Shown one piece after another: positions 46,990-59,082 of a DNA stretch of 64,000 nucleotides; within the stretch, counting starts at the first letter, position 1; the number at the start of each line of letters is the position of its first letter. This DNA comes from Lumbricus terrestris (taxonomy: Eukaryota; Annelida; Clitellata; Crassiclitellata; Lumbricidae): positions 13,485,516 through 13,549,515 of the forward strand of contig OX457036.1 of assembly GCA_949752735.1 (NCBI GenBank), in the 5' to 3' direction. Below the pieces are notes generated by a model that had not been told where the DNA came from, did no database searches, and saw only the letters and a list, made by a program, of their open reading frames with translations. Both the position numbers and the translations under genes were made by a program.

Positions 46990-49752
46990 CAGTGGCGGCG
47001 CTACGCCAGGGCATGGCAGGGCAAATGCCCTGGTAAAAAAGCCGTTGCCCTGGTCGTTGCCCTGGTCCTTGCCCTGCCAGAAATTTTGCCCTGTCAGAAT
47101 TTGTTCGGCATATTGTTTCTTACTGTTGACGACAGTCCGCTGTCTGGCAGGGCAAACGTTCTGGCAGGGTAAAATAAAATTCTGGCAGGGCAAAAGTTCT
47201 GGCAGGGTAAAATTCTGGCAGGGCTAAAGTACTGGGAGAGAACAATTCTGGCAGGGCATAAATTCTGGCAGGGCATTATTCTCGCAGGGCAATAGTTCTG
47301 GCAGAAAGACATTCTGGCAGGTAAAAAGTTCTGGCTTGAAAAAATTGTGGCAGGGCAAAATTTCTGACAAGACAACATTTCGACAGGGCAAAAGTTCTGG
47401 CAGGAAAAAATTGCGAAAAAATTCTGACAGAGAACATTTTGCAGGAAAATGCTATGTCAGGGCAAAAATTCTGGTCGGGCATAATTTTGGCAAAAGTTCT
47501 TTTAGGCAAAATTTCTGGCAGAGAAAAGTTCTGGCAGGGCCAAATTCTCGCATGGCAAGAGTCCTGGTAGGGGAGAGTGCTACAAGACGCCCAGGGCGGG
47601 TAAGACGCCCACCCCCTTTAAAACGGATGAAAAGATACGTATTCGTGTTTTAGTTGTCTCATTGCATGAAGCGACATCTTGTGAACTTCCCATAACAATA
47701 ATATTTCAATATTCGAGATATTGACCCGATAAATCAATTTTCTAAATTTTCACCACTTTTGAGTAAGTACACATTTACGAATCTTCCTAATTTTCTCTTT
47801 AACCGTATTATATGCAGTACGAATTCGCGCATTTCAACGTTTATTCTGTGCTCACTTGCAGTTGTTTTAATGGTTTTACATAAATCTTAAACATTGATCT
47901 CGTTAAATAAAATGGCGTCAGTAGAGCAGGACTCGAAAATTACAAGATGCCCATGGTCATCTTGAATACATGGTAGAAGAGAGATTACAAGAAGCCCATG
48001 GGCGTCTTGAGTGTATAGGAAACCTAGAGATTACAAGATGCCCATGAGCGTCTTTGATACTATGAGCAAATGGCCAAAAATCGGTACCCACCATGACACC
48101 ACCTTTTACTCATAAAATACGGGCCCATATGCAAATTTATCAGTGTTTATTGAATCTATTTTACCCTTTCCCAAAACTTCAGTGAAATGGAAAGAATGCA
48201 GGAAGTGTAAATGTTGGTGTCATGAAGAATGTACAGACAAAAAGACATCCCAAGAATTCGTGTGTGACTTTTGTCACTAGTCTGGGAAAATAACAATATA
48301 ATGACTTACAACATGAGATTGCTTTTTTGCTTCTTGAGTTTTGAATTGCTTTGTATCTTTAGGACCTTTTTGTCTTCGTTCAGTTTGTTTCCTCTCATAT
48401 GCAGTTTTTTGATTTAGTCTAAAAATGCATGATCGTTTTAGTCAATTTTCATTGCTCCAAGATGCCCATCCTATGGGCGTCTTGTAGTATAGGGTTCCTA
48501 AGACGCCCAGTTTGGAGGGGTCTACTTTTTTAAATTTACACAATTGGTCTTATTGAATTAAGTTCTATAGTTGTTGTCATTGCTTCATTAATGATCACTC
48601 TTTGCATTGGGGTCAAACATGTTCTTCTCTTGGAATACATACCGAAGAAAAGCACAATTTTTCTTAGCATGGGCGTCTTGGAGCACTCTCCCCTACGGCA
48701 AGATTTTGGCAAAGTTCTGTCAGGGAAAAATTCTGGCAGGGAACTGGCAAGGTAAAAATCGTAAAATTCTGGCATGGGAAATTTTTGGCAGGGCCAAAGT
48801 TCTATCAGGGAAATGTTCTGTGGCTGTTTATCCACATTGCCGTATACAACTAACAGCATAGGTCCAACTGTCGCTTTTATTGTTTCCAAATGAAGCGTAG
48901 GCATTTGCGTAAGCACTAAGGCTTACTAAGCAATAGATTTATATGCCTGTCACTGACAGTTACTTTAATTGATGAACTTTTTGCTTTCGAAATGCTACTC
49001 TAAAGAGGATTTGCAAAGTCACTGAGATTAGTCTATAAGATTTATAAGATTTGCTTTCCAAATGTCAAAAAGTGCTCGGTTTTATGGCTCGCCCATCTGA
49101 TCCTCTGACCAGTAAACCCTAATAGTGTAGGGTGGGTAGGTGATTTCACTGGGAGCCAAATTATAGGCCTATGTAAGCCCGTAATACCCAGTGTTTACTC
49201 TAGACGTCTCTGGGTGGAATTTATCCCAGGAATTAATCCCCCCAGAAAAAATCGCGACGTGTTGTATACATTTAAATAAATACCATTCCCCAGAAAATGA
49301 GAAAGGTAAATGTTGTGTAAGAATTTCCTCCCCTACACCCAGAAAACCGAGCTTGTGTCCATACATAATTATATGGTGGACGTGTTGGTTAAAAAGGTCA
49401 TCAGTTATTTTTTGCAGTTAAAATTATATGCTTTCGTGAGATTTCGACCGAAAGACTAAACAAGGTCATCGATCACCTTTTTTGTAGCCGAAATGGCAGC
49501 TTTCTCGGCATTGTTGAAATGACTAACAAAAAGTCTTCTGAAAAGTTTGTCGACCACTCAAAATGTCTGGCCAAAGCGGACTTTTTTCACCCCCTCTAGA
49601 AACTCGAATTCCCCCCCCCCCCCCCAAAGCATGGACACTAGATTAAACACTGCATGCGTACTACCGAGCACGCCACTCGTCCTCTGCCCTGGCTATTTGT
49701 ATGACTGCCCTGGCTGTGCCCTGGCTACAAAAAGTGTCTGGCGCCGCCACTG
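46990..49752. mobile_element. Non-autonomous hAT element, 2.8 kb, with nested TA-target transposon
   Basis: Ends CAGTGGCGGCGCTACG and GGCGCCGCCACTG; perfect 8-bp duplication TATCGGTG (46982-46989, 49753-49760). The interior has about 25 copies of a 16-17-bp unit TTCTGGCAGGGCAAAA (47150-47560, continuing 48705-48820 past the nested element). No transposase ORF. A truncated copy of the same family ends at 51974. Confidence 0.93.
47570..48693 (+). mobile_element. Nested TA-flanked DNA transposon, pogo/Tigger-like relic
   Basis: Inverted ends GGGGAGAGTGCTACAAGACG and (reverse complement of the right end) GGGGAGAGTGCTCCAAGACG, flanked by TA (47568-47569, 48694-48695). Subterminal GCCCATGGGCGTCTTG motifs recur in both orientations. 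At about 48185-48280 a short frame reads KECRKCKCWCHEEC...CDFC then stop, a zinc-binding PHD-like end of the type found at the C-terminus of some pogo-type transposases. No catalytic part remains. Confidence 0.85.
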
Positions 49753-49896
49753 TATCGGTGGAGAGCTACAGCCTTTCTTGCATTTTAGGCCTGCAGCAGA
49801 AAATAAATTCTATAACCTTGAGTTCTCCTTGGTATGGTGAAGACTGAAGAGAGTTGCGGAATAGGCGATTTTCTTAATTAATCCACTCAATTTCTA

Positions 49897-50180
49897 TGTA
49901 TGTATGTATGTATGTATGTAGGTATGTATGTATGTATGTATGTATGTATGTATGTATGTAGGTATGTATGTATGTATGTATGTATGTATGTATGTATGTA
50001 TGTATGTATGTATATATGTATGCATGCATGCATGTATGTATGTATGTATGTATGACATTGTATGTATGTATGTATGTATGTATGTATGTATGTATGTATG
50101 TATGTATGTATGTATGTATGTATGTACGTACGTGTACGTATGTATGTATGTATGCATATATGTATATATGTATGCAGGCA
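49897..50180. repeat. GTAT microsatellite
   Basis: Near-pure ATGT repeats with a few variants; no transposon inside. Confidence 0.95.
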
Positions 50181-50199
50181 TGTATGTTCTTAAGTATGC

Positions 50200-51228
50200 A
50201 TGTCTGCAAACATGCATCAGGGTATTTAAGAAAATTCTCAAATGATCCGCAGCACGGTTGTTGCGTCGATCTAAAGGGTGCGTTTTAGACGCGCATTCCT
50301 ATATTGCGTTCTCGAATACTTTCTTTCCATACAGCCATATCGATTGTTTTCATTCCAAAGTGCAATAATTTATTTATTTTGCATCTTTGACATAATTATA
50401 GCTCTATACTCTATAGACTGTGTTAGACATTATGTTGTACACCCATCGGTTGCAATTGCTGCTACTTCGCATCGCATACACCAATGCTCAGGCACATTAA
50501 CGAGTCAATCGATGAATATGAACTTGATATAGCGCCCACTTGAGATTGGTCTACCTACGGTGAAACGGTCATAGTCTGAAAGGAACGAATTTCACGTTCA
50601 TGCATAATAGGCCTACAGGTCTCTGACGCTAATAACGAAGAAATGAAATGATGTTCTTAGCAATGTCTTTTTGTCTTTATTACGTTGTAGACATTGTAGC
50701 CGTGTCATATTTAATGCCATTGTATTTAAAGATTTATAAAGCGCCTTGAAAAGACCGGTCCTAGTCTGGCAACCGAACAGTCGTGGCATCAATCAGTTCT
50801 TGCAGTTGAAGTACGAAGCGGAGGAATCAATATGACCGCTACAGTTCAGTATATAGCATGCCTGCTTCATTGCTAGCTGTTCTGCTGGAATGATTTGCAG
50901 CTGGTTCCTTACTTCCATTCGAGTCGCTCTACGCTGCTGTAGCGGTCAAGTTCTAATGCGCCTTTTAATACAAAAATAACGGCCACGCTTTGACTTCTGA
51001 CACCCCTCCATGTCACGAGGATCATTTTGAGAAGTCTGTAGACCTATTGGCAACCCCTCAACCTCAACGCGCACAATTGGTTAATGGTCATGCCGTCAGA
51101 GTGCTTGGCACTAAACACTAGTCGACCATTGATGCAACGACATTAAAGAGTATGACGCTAGAATCTAGTGGAGCTATATCAGTGACATTTCGGATTATTA
51201 TTCAACCGATCCAGCTTCGAATCGTGGA
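50200..51228. other. Gene B intron 2, nothing recognised
   Basis: No coding or repeat signal beyond one TAGGCCTA near 50610. Confidence 0.4.
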
Positions 51229-51236
51229 CTCGCCGG

Positions 51237-51457
51237 CAGTGCCGGCGCCAGGATTTCAGTTTTGGAGGGGCTGAAGCCCGCGGCCAAATTTTCAATTTTC
51301 GCCGCCAAAATTTCTGACGACCTTTTTTTTTTTTTTAGTCGTCGACCAAAATCGTGGATATTTCAATGTAAAATATTTCAGATGGCCATTTTTTAGGGGG
51401 GCTGAGCCTCTTGTAGGGGGGGGCTTAGCCCCCCCAGCCCCCCTAGCGCCGCCACTG
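51237..51457. mobile_element. hAT MITE, 221 bp
   Basis: Ends CAGTGCCGGCGCCAGG and TAGCGCCGCCACTG; perfect 8-bp duplication CTCGCCGG (51229-51236, 51458-51465). Confidence 0.93.
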
Positions 51458-51894
51458 CTCGCCGGCTTGCGACATGACGTTTATCTTTTATATAAAACAC
51501 AGAGTCATAGATTTTCTTGCGCATTATGCAATATACAAGCCGTTCAATTATAACAGAAAATCGAATCGCCAACACAGTTTTATGCAAGCAAATATCTATT
51601 AACCATAATAATTATTACTGGTACTCGTTGTATTTTCGGTTTCGCGGTACTGTGTTATAACAAAGACCACAGACTAGCGTCGCCCCCAAAGTCGTCGTCC
51701 AGAATTGGGTCTCTCACTGCTTGACATTATAGGACGCGAAGTTATCAACAATATTTATGGTTTCAACACATGGCTTTTTATGTATAGCCTACATGACAAA
51801 CCAGAGTTTAAGTCTAGATCTCTTCAAGCTTTCCTATAACAATGCTTTAGCGATCGTTTTCCCGCCGAAACAGCAAACATCAAACAGCAAGATT

Positions 51895-51974
51895 TTTGAC
51901 GGGGCAACGACCAGGGCAAAGGCTTTTTTACCAGGGCATTTGCCCTGCCATGCCTTGGCGTAGCGCCGCCACTG
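51895..51974 (-). mobile_element. Truncated end of the 46990-49752 hAT family
   Basis: The reverse complement CAGTGGCGGCGCTACGCC...GCAAATGCCCTGG matches the left end of that element. No partner end found. Confidence 0.8.
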
Positions 51975-51979
51975 CTCAA

Positions 51980-52800
51980 GTCGATAGTTATTTATGTGCT
52001 ATAGGGCGCCAGTTCGTAACAGTTTTCGCGCATATTTCACAGAATATAATATAATGAGGAAACATGTCAGTATTATATCCTTAATGAGTGTCTGCGCATG
52101 CATTGTTGAAACCTATAATAAGCTTACTATACGCCTACGGAAAATGCTACTGCACGCATGGCGGGGATATAAGAAGTGCTATAGGGCCTACGCGCAAACG
52201 GTATTATAGACCAACTGTGTATGTCAGTCTCATTGGCAAGTCGTTAATGACATATTCGCGTGTACTGAAAGAACATGAATTCTACAGTGGCAAGCGTAAT
52301 TGCCACAGCTCTGAAAAGACGCGTAGCCTACGATGTAGGACCACTTGAGCTTTCTATGCAATTTAGTCTGTATTGCTAACAGGTCGTACTTGCAGCTATA
52401 GCTTCCGTGACTAGAAGCTTGGTAAGTCGTATGAAGGATGCTGCTGACAATTATAGCCTATTATTATATCTCCAGCTATGTTGTGAGTAACGTGCACCTT
52501 TGACCTTTGCTGTAGTACAATGTAGTGCGCGAGAGACCGCAAGGGTGGTGTTTATGGTTGTTATGATTGCTTGAACGCTATATTCTTAAAGATTAAACTA
52601 TAAGTATAAGCTGAGGAAAACATAGTATAGGCTACAAGAACGCGCCCTGAAATATCCAGTCATAAAAATTAATACGCATGCACGCAAATACAGACATTTA
52701 CGCGCATACCTACCTATACACGCGTACTCGCATAGGCTACATGCATGCACAGTGTACACACATAAACCAGACTTACACAATATATAAAGGCTGTACATTG
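51980..52800. other. Gene B intron 2, nothing recognised
   Basis: No coding, RNA or repeat signal identified. Confidence 0.4.
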
Positions 52801-52805
52801 ACACA

Positions 52806-54735
52806 TTTATTTATTTATTTTATTTATTTATTTTTTCCTCAACCAAAACAACAAACAGACATGATACAATTATGGCAATGAATAATACATTAACATAATT
52901 TGGTGAAGAAGGGGAGACCCAGAAGGGATAGAAAATCCCGCTAATAGGGCCACCCATAATTCATGTAAAATATAAAAGAAAAACATGACAGAGCATTCAA
53001 TTGTAGGAATAAAAAAATGATGAGGGAGAGAGAAAAAAAAATTAAGCAATCGACATTTCTGTATATAACGAGAAAAACAACTCTTAACTAATGACTTAAC
53101 TAAAGACTTAACTAAGGGCTTGGCGAGACCACTGAGCAGAAACCTTAACCATTACATATCAGGAAGTGTTTTAAGTAAATAAAGGCGAAGTTTATGCTTA
53201 AATAATCTTGTGTTAGGTAGGGAATGAAGATGTGTAGGGAGAGAGTTCCAACATTGGGAGCCAGTATATTGTATAGAGAATCGACGAGTATTAGTATGTG
53301 CGTAGGGAAGGTCATAAACAGTTAATTTTCTAGTTGAATAAGAGTGGCGATCAGAGGTAAGGTTAAAGAAATCATTAAATACAAGTGGTAATAGGCCATG
53401 GTTATAACGGTACATAAACTCTCCTATTTGCAAGTGCCTAATTTGATCGATCTTTAATAATCCAAATTCCTTGAAATACAGAGCGGTGTGGGCTCGGCGA
53501 GGAATATTAGCTATAAAACGGATTGCATATTTTTGAAGGGTGACTAGTCTGATAAAATTAGATTTGTAAGTAGACGTCCAAATTAAATTACAGTAGGTTA
53601 AATAAGGATAAATAAGAGAATAGTATAGCATAGACCGGATAGAGACAGGAATCAGTTTAGATGAGCGAAATAGCACACCAACAGTCTTAGCAATTTTGCT
53701 AGAGATATTATTGATGTGTTCCTTCCAATTTAGATGCTGGTCAATGTAAACGCCCAAAAATTTTGTGGATGTTACTTCGGTGATAGGAGTCCCTTCAATA
53801 AGTAGAATAGGAAGTTCATTGGGATATTTTTTCTTATGGGATCTGAAGAGGATGTAGTTGGTTTTATCCAAATTTAGAGTAAGTTTATTAGATCGAAACC
53901 AATCAACGACTCGGTGAAGCTCAGAATTAACAGTGTTGAATAGAGTATCAATAGATTTATCAGAATGAAATAAGTTAGAATCATCAGCAAATAGCACAAA
54001 ATACATAGAAGGCGATACATTGGGTAAATCATTAATATAGATTAAAAATAAAAGAGGTCCAAGATTAGATCCTTGAGGGACACCGTGAGAAATGAGTTGT
54101 AGATCAGAAGTACAATTGTTAACAGAAACCAGTTGAAAACGATTTTCAAGATAGCTAACAAACCATTGTAGTTGTGTCCCTCTAATTCCATAGTTATAAA
54201 GTTTTTTGATCAAAATATGATGATTTACAGAATCAAAGGCTTTAGCTACATCAAGGAAGATACCAAGGGAGTATTCGTTATTTTCAATTGCATTAGAGAT
54301 TTTGTCTTGTATGCTTAGAAGGGGCATGTAGGTAGAATGACCCTGTTGGAATCCATGCTGAGACTGAAATAGTACTTTCTCTTTTGATAAAAAACTATCT
54401 AAACGTGCGTACATTAATTTTTCGAATATTTTGGCGAAGAATGGGAGTAGGCCCTACAGAAATCGGTCTGTAGTTAGAAACATTGTCCCTCGGGCCCTTT
54501 TTATGAATGGGTATGACCTTGGCAGTTTTCAATGCAGAGGGGAATACTCCAGTGGTAAATGAGCAGTTGACAATCTCTGATAGCGGAATTGCAATTTTAG
54601 GCAATGTTAATAGGGCTATGGCAGGGTCAATTCCATCGACTCCTTTACTATGCGTAGTGCGAATGGTATGCGCAAGGTTCATTATTTCACAAGGTGTAGA
54701 AGGGATTAATGCTATAGAATGTGGAAGGGACATGC
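52806..54735 (-). mobile_element. 5'-truncated non-LTR retrotransposon (CR1/Jockey-like) with one frameshift
   Basis: Minus strand. A 420-codon frame (54414-53152) carries LDVAKAFDSVNHHILIKKL, HGVPQGSNLGPLLFLIYIND, catalytic FADD (LFADDSNLF), LTLNLDKTNYILF and a C-terminal CWNSLPTHL. The upstream part (54735-54440; SKGVDGID, KKGPRDNVSNYRPISV) is in another frame because of a 7-bp GGGCCTA insertion near 54448-54456. The AT-rich 3' tail is (AAAT)n at 52806-52836. Confidence 0.92.
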
Positions 54736-54789
54736 ATAGGCCTACATTCACACGTACTCTCATATGCAGTACACACGTACCCATAATTC

Positions 54790-55161
54790 AAAACATAAAT
54801 GTAATTAGGCTACATGCTTTCAGATTATGGACCATACATACAATCATACACTGAAAAAATAAGTGTTTGCTTAAAATTTAAATGGAAGTTGGATTGATGA
54901 AACTAATGCTTTACGCAAGTAGAAGCTGCCGGATTGGTGGAATTCTTTTGCCTAAATTGAAGTGGGTTTAACTTGAAGATTTCATTCGTGATTGGACGTC
55001 GGATTGATGAAAAACGTCTTGGTTAGGCTAAACAGAAGCTGGGTTAATAATAGTTTTTCAGGCCGCCATTTTGGTGCCTGTGCCTTCTTTTCACTCAATT
55101 TTTACCTAATGATTTCACTTAGAGTTCTCTACCTAAAGAAAGTTGGTTGGCTGTTTCAAAG
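54790..55161. other. Gene B intron 2, end
   Basis: No recognised element before the exon 3 acceptor. Confidence 0.4.
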
Positions 55162-55321
55162 GCAATGTCCAAACGTTTTGCCAAAGTCAAGATAACCGAT
55201 TGTTTCTGCGAAGAAGAGTATGGTGTCAATGGACCGAGCAGGAACTGCAGCTCAATGTGCTCCAACGGTGTTGACGTCTGCGGAGGAATGGCAGAAATGA
55301 GCGTCTTTGACACCGGGCTAA
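55162..55321 (+). CDS. Gene B: exon 3, second half of WSC domain 1
   Basis: Acceptor TTTCAAAG|GCAATG (phase 0) and donor GCTAA|GTACGT (phase 1), 160 bp. It supplies the WSC motif DCFCEEEYG followed by NCSSMCSNG and VCGG, the usual CxC...C...C...CGG pattern ending in S-V-F. WSC domains are extracellular carbohydrate-binding or sensor modules, as in polycystin-1, kremen and fungal Wsc sensors. The exon 3' end is the seed of a roughly 90-bp minisatellite in the following intron. Confidence 0.82.
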
Positions 55322-55760
55322 GTACGTTTTGTTACCAAGACGGATATAAATCACAATAATTATTATTACAAATATGGCAGATCAGCGTTTCTGACACTGA
55401 GTTAAGTAAGTTTACTTATTAAGGTGGATATGAATAGCAATGACAAAATGGGGCAGATCAGTGTTTTTGACACTAGGTTAAGTAAGTTTTCTTACTAAGA
55501 CGGGTATAAATTGCAATAGGCCTGACAAAATAAGGCAGATGAGAGTTTCTGACACTGGGCTAAGTAAGTTTACTTAGGGCCTATTAAGGCGGATATGAAT
55601 AGCCTAGCAATGACAAAAAGGGGCAGTTCAGTGTTTCTGACACTAGGTTAGGTAAGTTCCCTTACTAAGACGGATATAAATTGCAATAGGCCTGACAAAA
55701 TAAGGCAGATCAGTGTTTCTGACGCTGGGTAAAGTAAGCTAACTAACTAAAGCGCACGTA
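55322..55760. repeat. Minisatellite of about 90 bp copying the exon 3 splice donor
   Basis: Five units of the form GGCAGAT...GTTTCTGACACTGG...TAAGTAAGTTT...GGATATAAATTGCAAT. The first is the 3' end of exon 3 plus its donor. Units differ by AGGCCT, GGGCCTA and CCTAG insertions. Confidence 0.88.
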
Positions 55761-55969
55761 ATGAAATGGGACTCGTGATGATTTTGACACTGGAATTATA
55801 AAAGTTTGTCAACTAATAACGTAGGCTATTTATAAATTATTAGGCCTATGAATGACGAAAGCTTTGATGCTCTGACGATTAAATTTTCCCAACAATAATA
55901 GTTTCTGGTTGGTTAATTGATTGACATTAATGAACGACTAATTGACTGCGTAATCGATCCATCAATTTA

Positions 55970-56015
55970 TTGATTGATTGATTGATTGATTGATCGATTG
56001 ATTGATTGATCTTCA
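55970..56015. repeat. ATTG microsatellite next to the exon 4 acceptor
   Basis: TTGATTGATTGATTGA repeats end directly at CTTCAG. Confidence 0.9.
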
Positions 56016-56016
56016 G

Positions 56017-56144
56017 ATGGCGTCATACCAGCGTACACTGCCATCGGATGCTACGTCATGACAATGCCAACTCAAAATTGCCTAGTTTTACTAAATTCGC
56101 CAAACAATTCGCACGAGATTTGCTTTACGAAGTGCGTCGAAAAG
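56017..56144 (+). CDS. Gene B: exon 4, first half of WSC domain 2
   Basis: Acceptor ATCTTCAG|ATGGC (phase 1) and donor GAAAAG|GTAAGT (consensus, phase 0), 128 bp. It codes AIGCYV, then EICFTKCVEK, the same half-domain split as exon 2. The intron phase inside both WSC domains is the same (0), so the two domains probably arose by duplication of a two-exon unit. Sequon NNS. An ATTG/GATT microsatellite touches the acceptor. Confidence 0.82.
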
Positions 56145-56254
56145 GTAAGTAGCCTACGTACTTCGGCCTATAGGGCACATAAAATTATGGAGTAGGCTAC
56201 TTAAAGAGTTCGCAAATTGTGTTGTGTGCAGCTGAGTATATGCACCAAAAAAGT

Positions 56255-56365
56255 GATGCTGGGCAAACTGACGCGGGACAAAGTGACGCGGGACAAAGTG
56301 ACGCGGGACAAAGTGATGCGGGGCAAAGTGATGCGGGGCAAAGTGATGCGAGGCAAGTGACGTAA
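56255..56365. repeat. GACGCGGGACAAAGT tandem repeat
   Basis: About seven 15-bp units (GGGACAAAGTGACGC / GGGGCAAAGTGATGC). Confidence 0.9.
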
Positions 56366-56464
56366 GACAAAAAATAATAATATTATTCACCACGTAGAAG
56401 ATGTAGCGTTTAAATAGGTTTTTGAACCGATATGGGGAAACTGCAGTCTATTATATTCTAGTTG

Positions 56465-56503
56465 ATTCATCGATTGATTGATTGACTGATTGATTGATTG
56501 ATA

Positions 56504-56534
<31 letters not shown>

Positions 56535-56536
56535 CT
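56465..56536. repeat. GATT microsatellite
   Basis: GATTGATTGATTGATT run; then unassigned AT-rich intron to 57150. Confidence 0.9.
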
Positions 56537-57159
56537 ACCACCAATTCTGATTCCATTCGACCTGCGCTCGAGAAATCCTAGAGTTCTATTTCTCGATGGT
56601 TAGCAATTTTAAACTAATTCTAATCGGCAAGAATTTTGAAATTATTGAGTTGACAACTGCTGCACATCATTATCAAACTACTTTATCGAGTAAATGAGAC
56701 TAGTTTCCGAAGTAGAAAATAAAAATTTCGTTAACTCAATGGACCCTGCAGGCCTATGCCAACAAGGAAAGCCGCGTGAACTAAGCAGGCTAACTTGCAG
56801 CTGCGACTTGCGAAGTTTTGATTAAATTTGATAAAGTCTTGAAAGAATTTACAAAACGCCTACGTTTGAATCACCCAATTCTAACAATTATAAATTTCTA
56901 GTTGATTAGTTGTTTCCAATTCTAATTCTTATCGATTTATAAGTTTCACCTGCTGATTCTGTTTAACCGATTACCAGCTTAAATAGTCGCGCCGATCTCT
57001 ATCATAATATTATAGCCACTAACCCGGCTACCTTTGTTGGTCGACAACAATAATTGTCTAAACCAGACTGTCGTTCCTTCTTTCATTAACTATAATTATA
57101 AGCACGGTTTAATTTCTTCGACTATTCACCGAGAAATTGTGAATTACGCACGACAGCGT

Positions 57160-57434
57160 CAGTAGCGGCGCCAGGAGAGTTAGGGGGCCATCTATTTTTT
57201 GTTCCATGTAAAAATGAAATATTTGCATGATTAGGCCTAGCCCTCTAAAAACTGAAAGTATATATGTATGCACGAGATTTATCAGAAATTTAGGCGGATG
57301 AAAAAGGACCATTTCCCAAGAATTCGACCAAATGACTAAAAAAATGTAGTCAGAAATTTTGGCGACTGAAAATGGAAAGTTTCCTCCCGCAGATTCAGCT
57401 CCCCCCCAAAACTGAAATCCTGGCGCCGTCACTG
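57160..57434. mobile_element. hAT MITE, 275 bp
   Basis: Ends CAGTAGCGGCGCCAGGA and TCCTGGCGCCGTCACTG; perfect 8-bp duplication GACAGCGT (57152-57159, 57435-57442). Confidence 0.94.
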
Positions 57435-57513
57435 GACAGCGTCAATATAATCTGTGGTGTCGTCAAGTGCATAATAATATTTATGGACGACTTTGTTTTT
57501 GTTCTTGCGAAAG

Positions 57514-57682
57514 GGTTTCAAGTACAGCGCTACTCAATGGCTGTATTGCTATTGCGTGTCCGATCTCATGAGTGTGCAAACCCTTTCCGGAAACAACGGG
57601 TGCAACATCAGCTGCAGCGGCGATCCATCCCAACTGTGTGGTGGAGAGAACAATGCATATAGTACATTGTACAACGGACTTC
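57514..57682 (+). CDS. Gene B: exon 5, second half of WSC domain 2
   Basis: Acceptor TTGCGAAAG|GGTTTC (phase 0) and donor CTTC|GTGAGT (phase 1), 169 bp. It contains YCYCVSD, then GCNISCSGDPSQLCGGENN, a near-consensus WSC C-terminal half. Joined to exon 4 it gives a complete WSC domain. The acceptor lies about 70 bp after a 275-bp hAT insertion. Confidence 0.88.
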
Positions 57683-57794
57683 GTGAGTATCAATGGAGTA
57701 TCTTTACTTTGGGTTTGCATGTTTGCGTGTGCGTGTATTTGCAGTTTAACGTCACTCTGTGGTAAAACCGTAAAAAAGACCATTAGCGACGCCC

Positions 57795-57850
57795 TCCTCC
57801 TTTATCCAGGCTTGGGACTGGCACTGGCAGAGTTCAACCAGTGGCGGAGT
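57795..57850 (+). repeat. Dispersed repeat block TTATCCAGGCTTGGGACTGG
   Basis: Third copy of the block seen at 3838 and 16605. Confidence 0.5.
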
Positions 57851-58234
57851 TTTGCCTGTTTGATTCTGATGATTCAAGTTTGACGAATGGCAGGCTATTT
57901 TCTCTCATGCGTTACCTGCACATTTGTTTAACTTTAACGGCATCCAAAAGGTTGTTAAACTGATTTTGATTGGGGTGTCTCAAGCAAAGTGGAGAATTTA
58001 CCTTTAATAGTTTTTAACGACCACTGAAAGACTATTGTTGGCATAAGCAAATTAGGTGAGAAGTTTTGTAAACGTTGAGTGTCGCACCCGAACACCGTTC
58101 CAGTAGTAAAGGTTTTGGTCGGCATGGTCCATTGCATGCTTGTTTTTTTTCGGTAGCGGCAATTTAAATGTTTTTGCAGAGAAGAGACATAAAATTTTGT
58201 GTGTTGGTTATGGTTGCTGATTATAGACTCACTC

Positions 58235-58278
58235 CCTGCTACTGTTGTTGCTGCCGTTGCTGCTGTTGCTGTTGCTGC

Positions 58279-58310
<32 letters not shown>

Positions 58311-58320
58311 CTGCTGTTAA
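58235..58320. repeat. TGC/TGT trinucleotide array
   Basis: GCTGTTGCTGTTGCTGCTG repeats. Confidence 0.95.
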
Positions 58321-58479
58321 TAATGTTTTTTTCATTGAACAATCCAGTTGTCAGACCGCAACCGGTTACAGTGTACAGCTATGCAATTGAAACAATTCAC
58401 AAAAACGCAAATGGCATAAGGCATAAGCTTAGATCTTAGCTACTAACAGAACAGGCAGCCTGCAAACACAAAGCACGTA

Positions 58480-58550
58480 CGCCCTACGGTGCCCGAACTC
58501 GGGTCCGCTGATCACCATGACAGTGCGTTATCCAATGCGCTACCGGACCT
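58480..58550 (-). pseudogene. tRNA-Arg-like sequence (tRNA relic or SINE head)
   Basis: The reverse complement GGTCCGGTAGCGCATTGG then ATAACGC matches the acceptor and D-arm of an arginine tRNA, and CCCGAGTTCGGGCACC resembles its T-arm. The acceptor stem does not pair, so it is not a working tRNA. Confidence 0.55.
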
Positions 58551-58559
58551 CTGCAGCTG

Positions 58560-58870
58560 TTGCTGTTGCTGGTGGTGGTGGTGGTGATGGTGGTGGTGGT
58601 GGTGGTGATGATGGTGGTGGTGATGGTGGTGGTGATGGTGGTGGTGGTGGTGATGATGGTGGTGGTGATGGTGGTGGTGATGGTGGTGGTGGTGGTGGTG
58701 GTGGTGGTGATGGTGGTGGGAGTGGTGATGGTGATGGTGGGAGTGGTGGTGGTGATGGTGGTGGTGGTGGTGATGGTGGTGGGAGTGGTGATGGTGATGG
58801 TGGGAGTGGTGGTGGTGATGGTGGTGGTGGTGGTGGTGGTGGTGGTGATGGTGGTGGTGGTGGCGGTGAT
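58560..58870. repeat. GGT/GAT trinucleotide array
   Basis: GGTGGTGATGGTGG repeats with an internal duplicated block (GGGAGTGGTGATGGTGATGG, twice). Poly-His, Gly and Val ORFs are artefacts. Confidence 0.95.
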
Positions 58871-59082
58871 TACCAAAGAGAAGAACGCGATCAGAAGAGA
58901 GACAGATAAGTTGATCTGATTTACGTCTTGGATCTGGTTCGGCATCGGCTGTCACCTCAGACATCGACACAATAAAAAGTAACAAAATAAAAATCACAGT
59001 TTCAGGATAACGATTACGAATCCGTTTACAATTACAATACAGTTACAGTGTACCTGTTGAAGCCGTTCTATCTGCTTGACAG

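Noticed and set aside
47336..47653. 105-codon ORF in the hAT interior
   Set aside because: Arises from the 16-bp TTCTGGCAGGGCAAAA tandem repeat.
58480..58550. Functional tRNA gene
   Set aside because: D-arm resembles tRNA-Arg but the acceptor stem does not pair, so I treat it as a relic.
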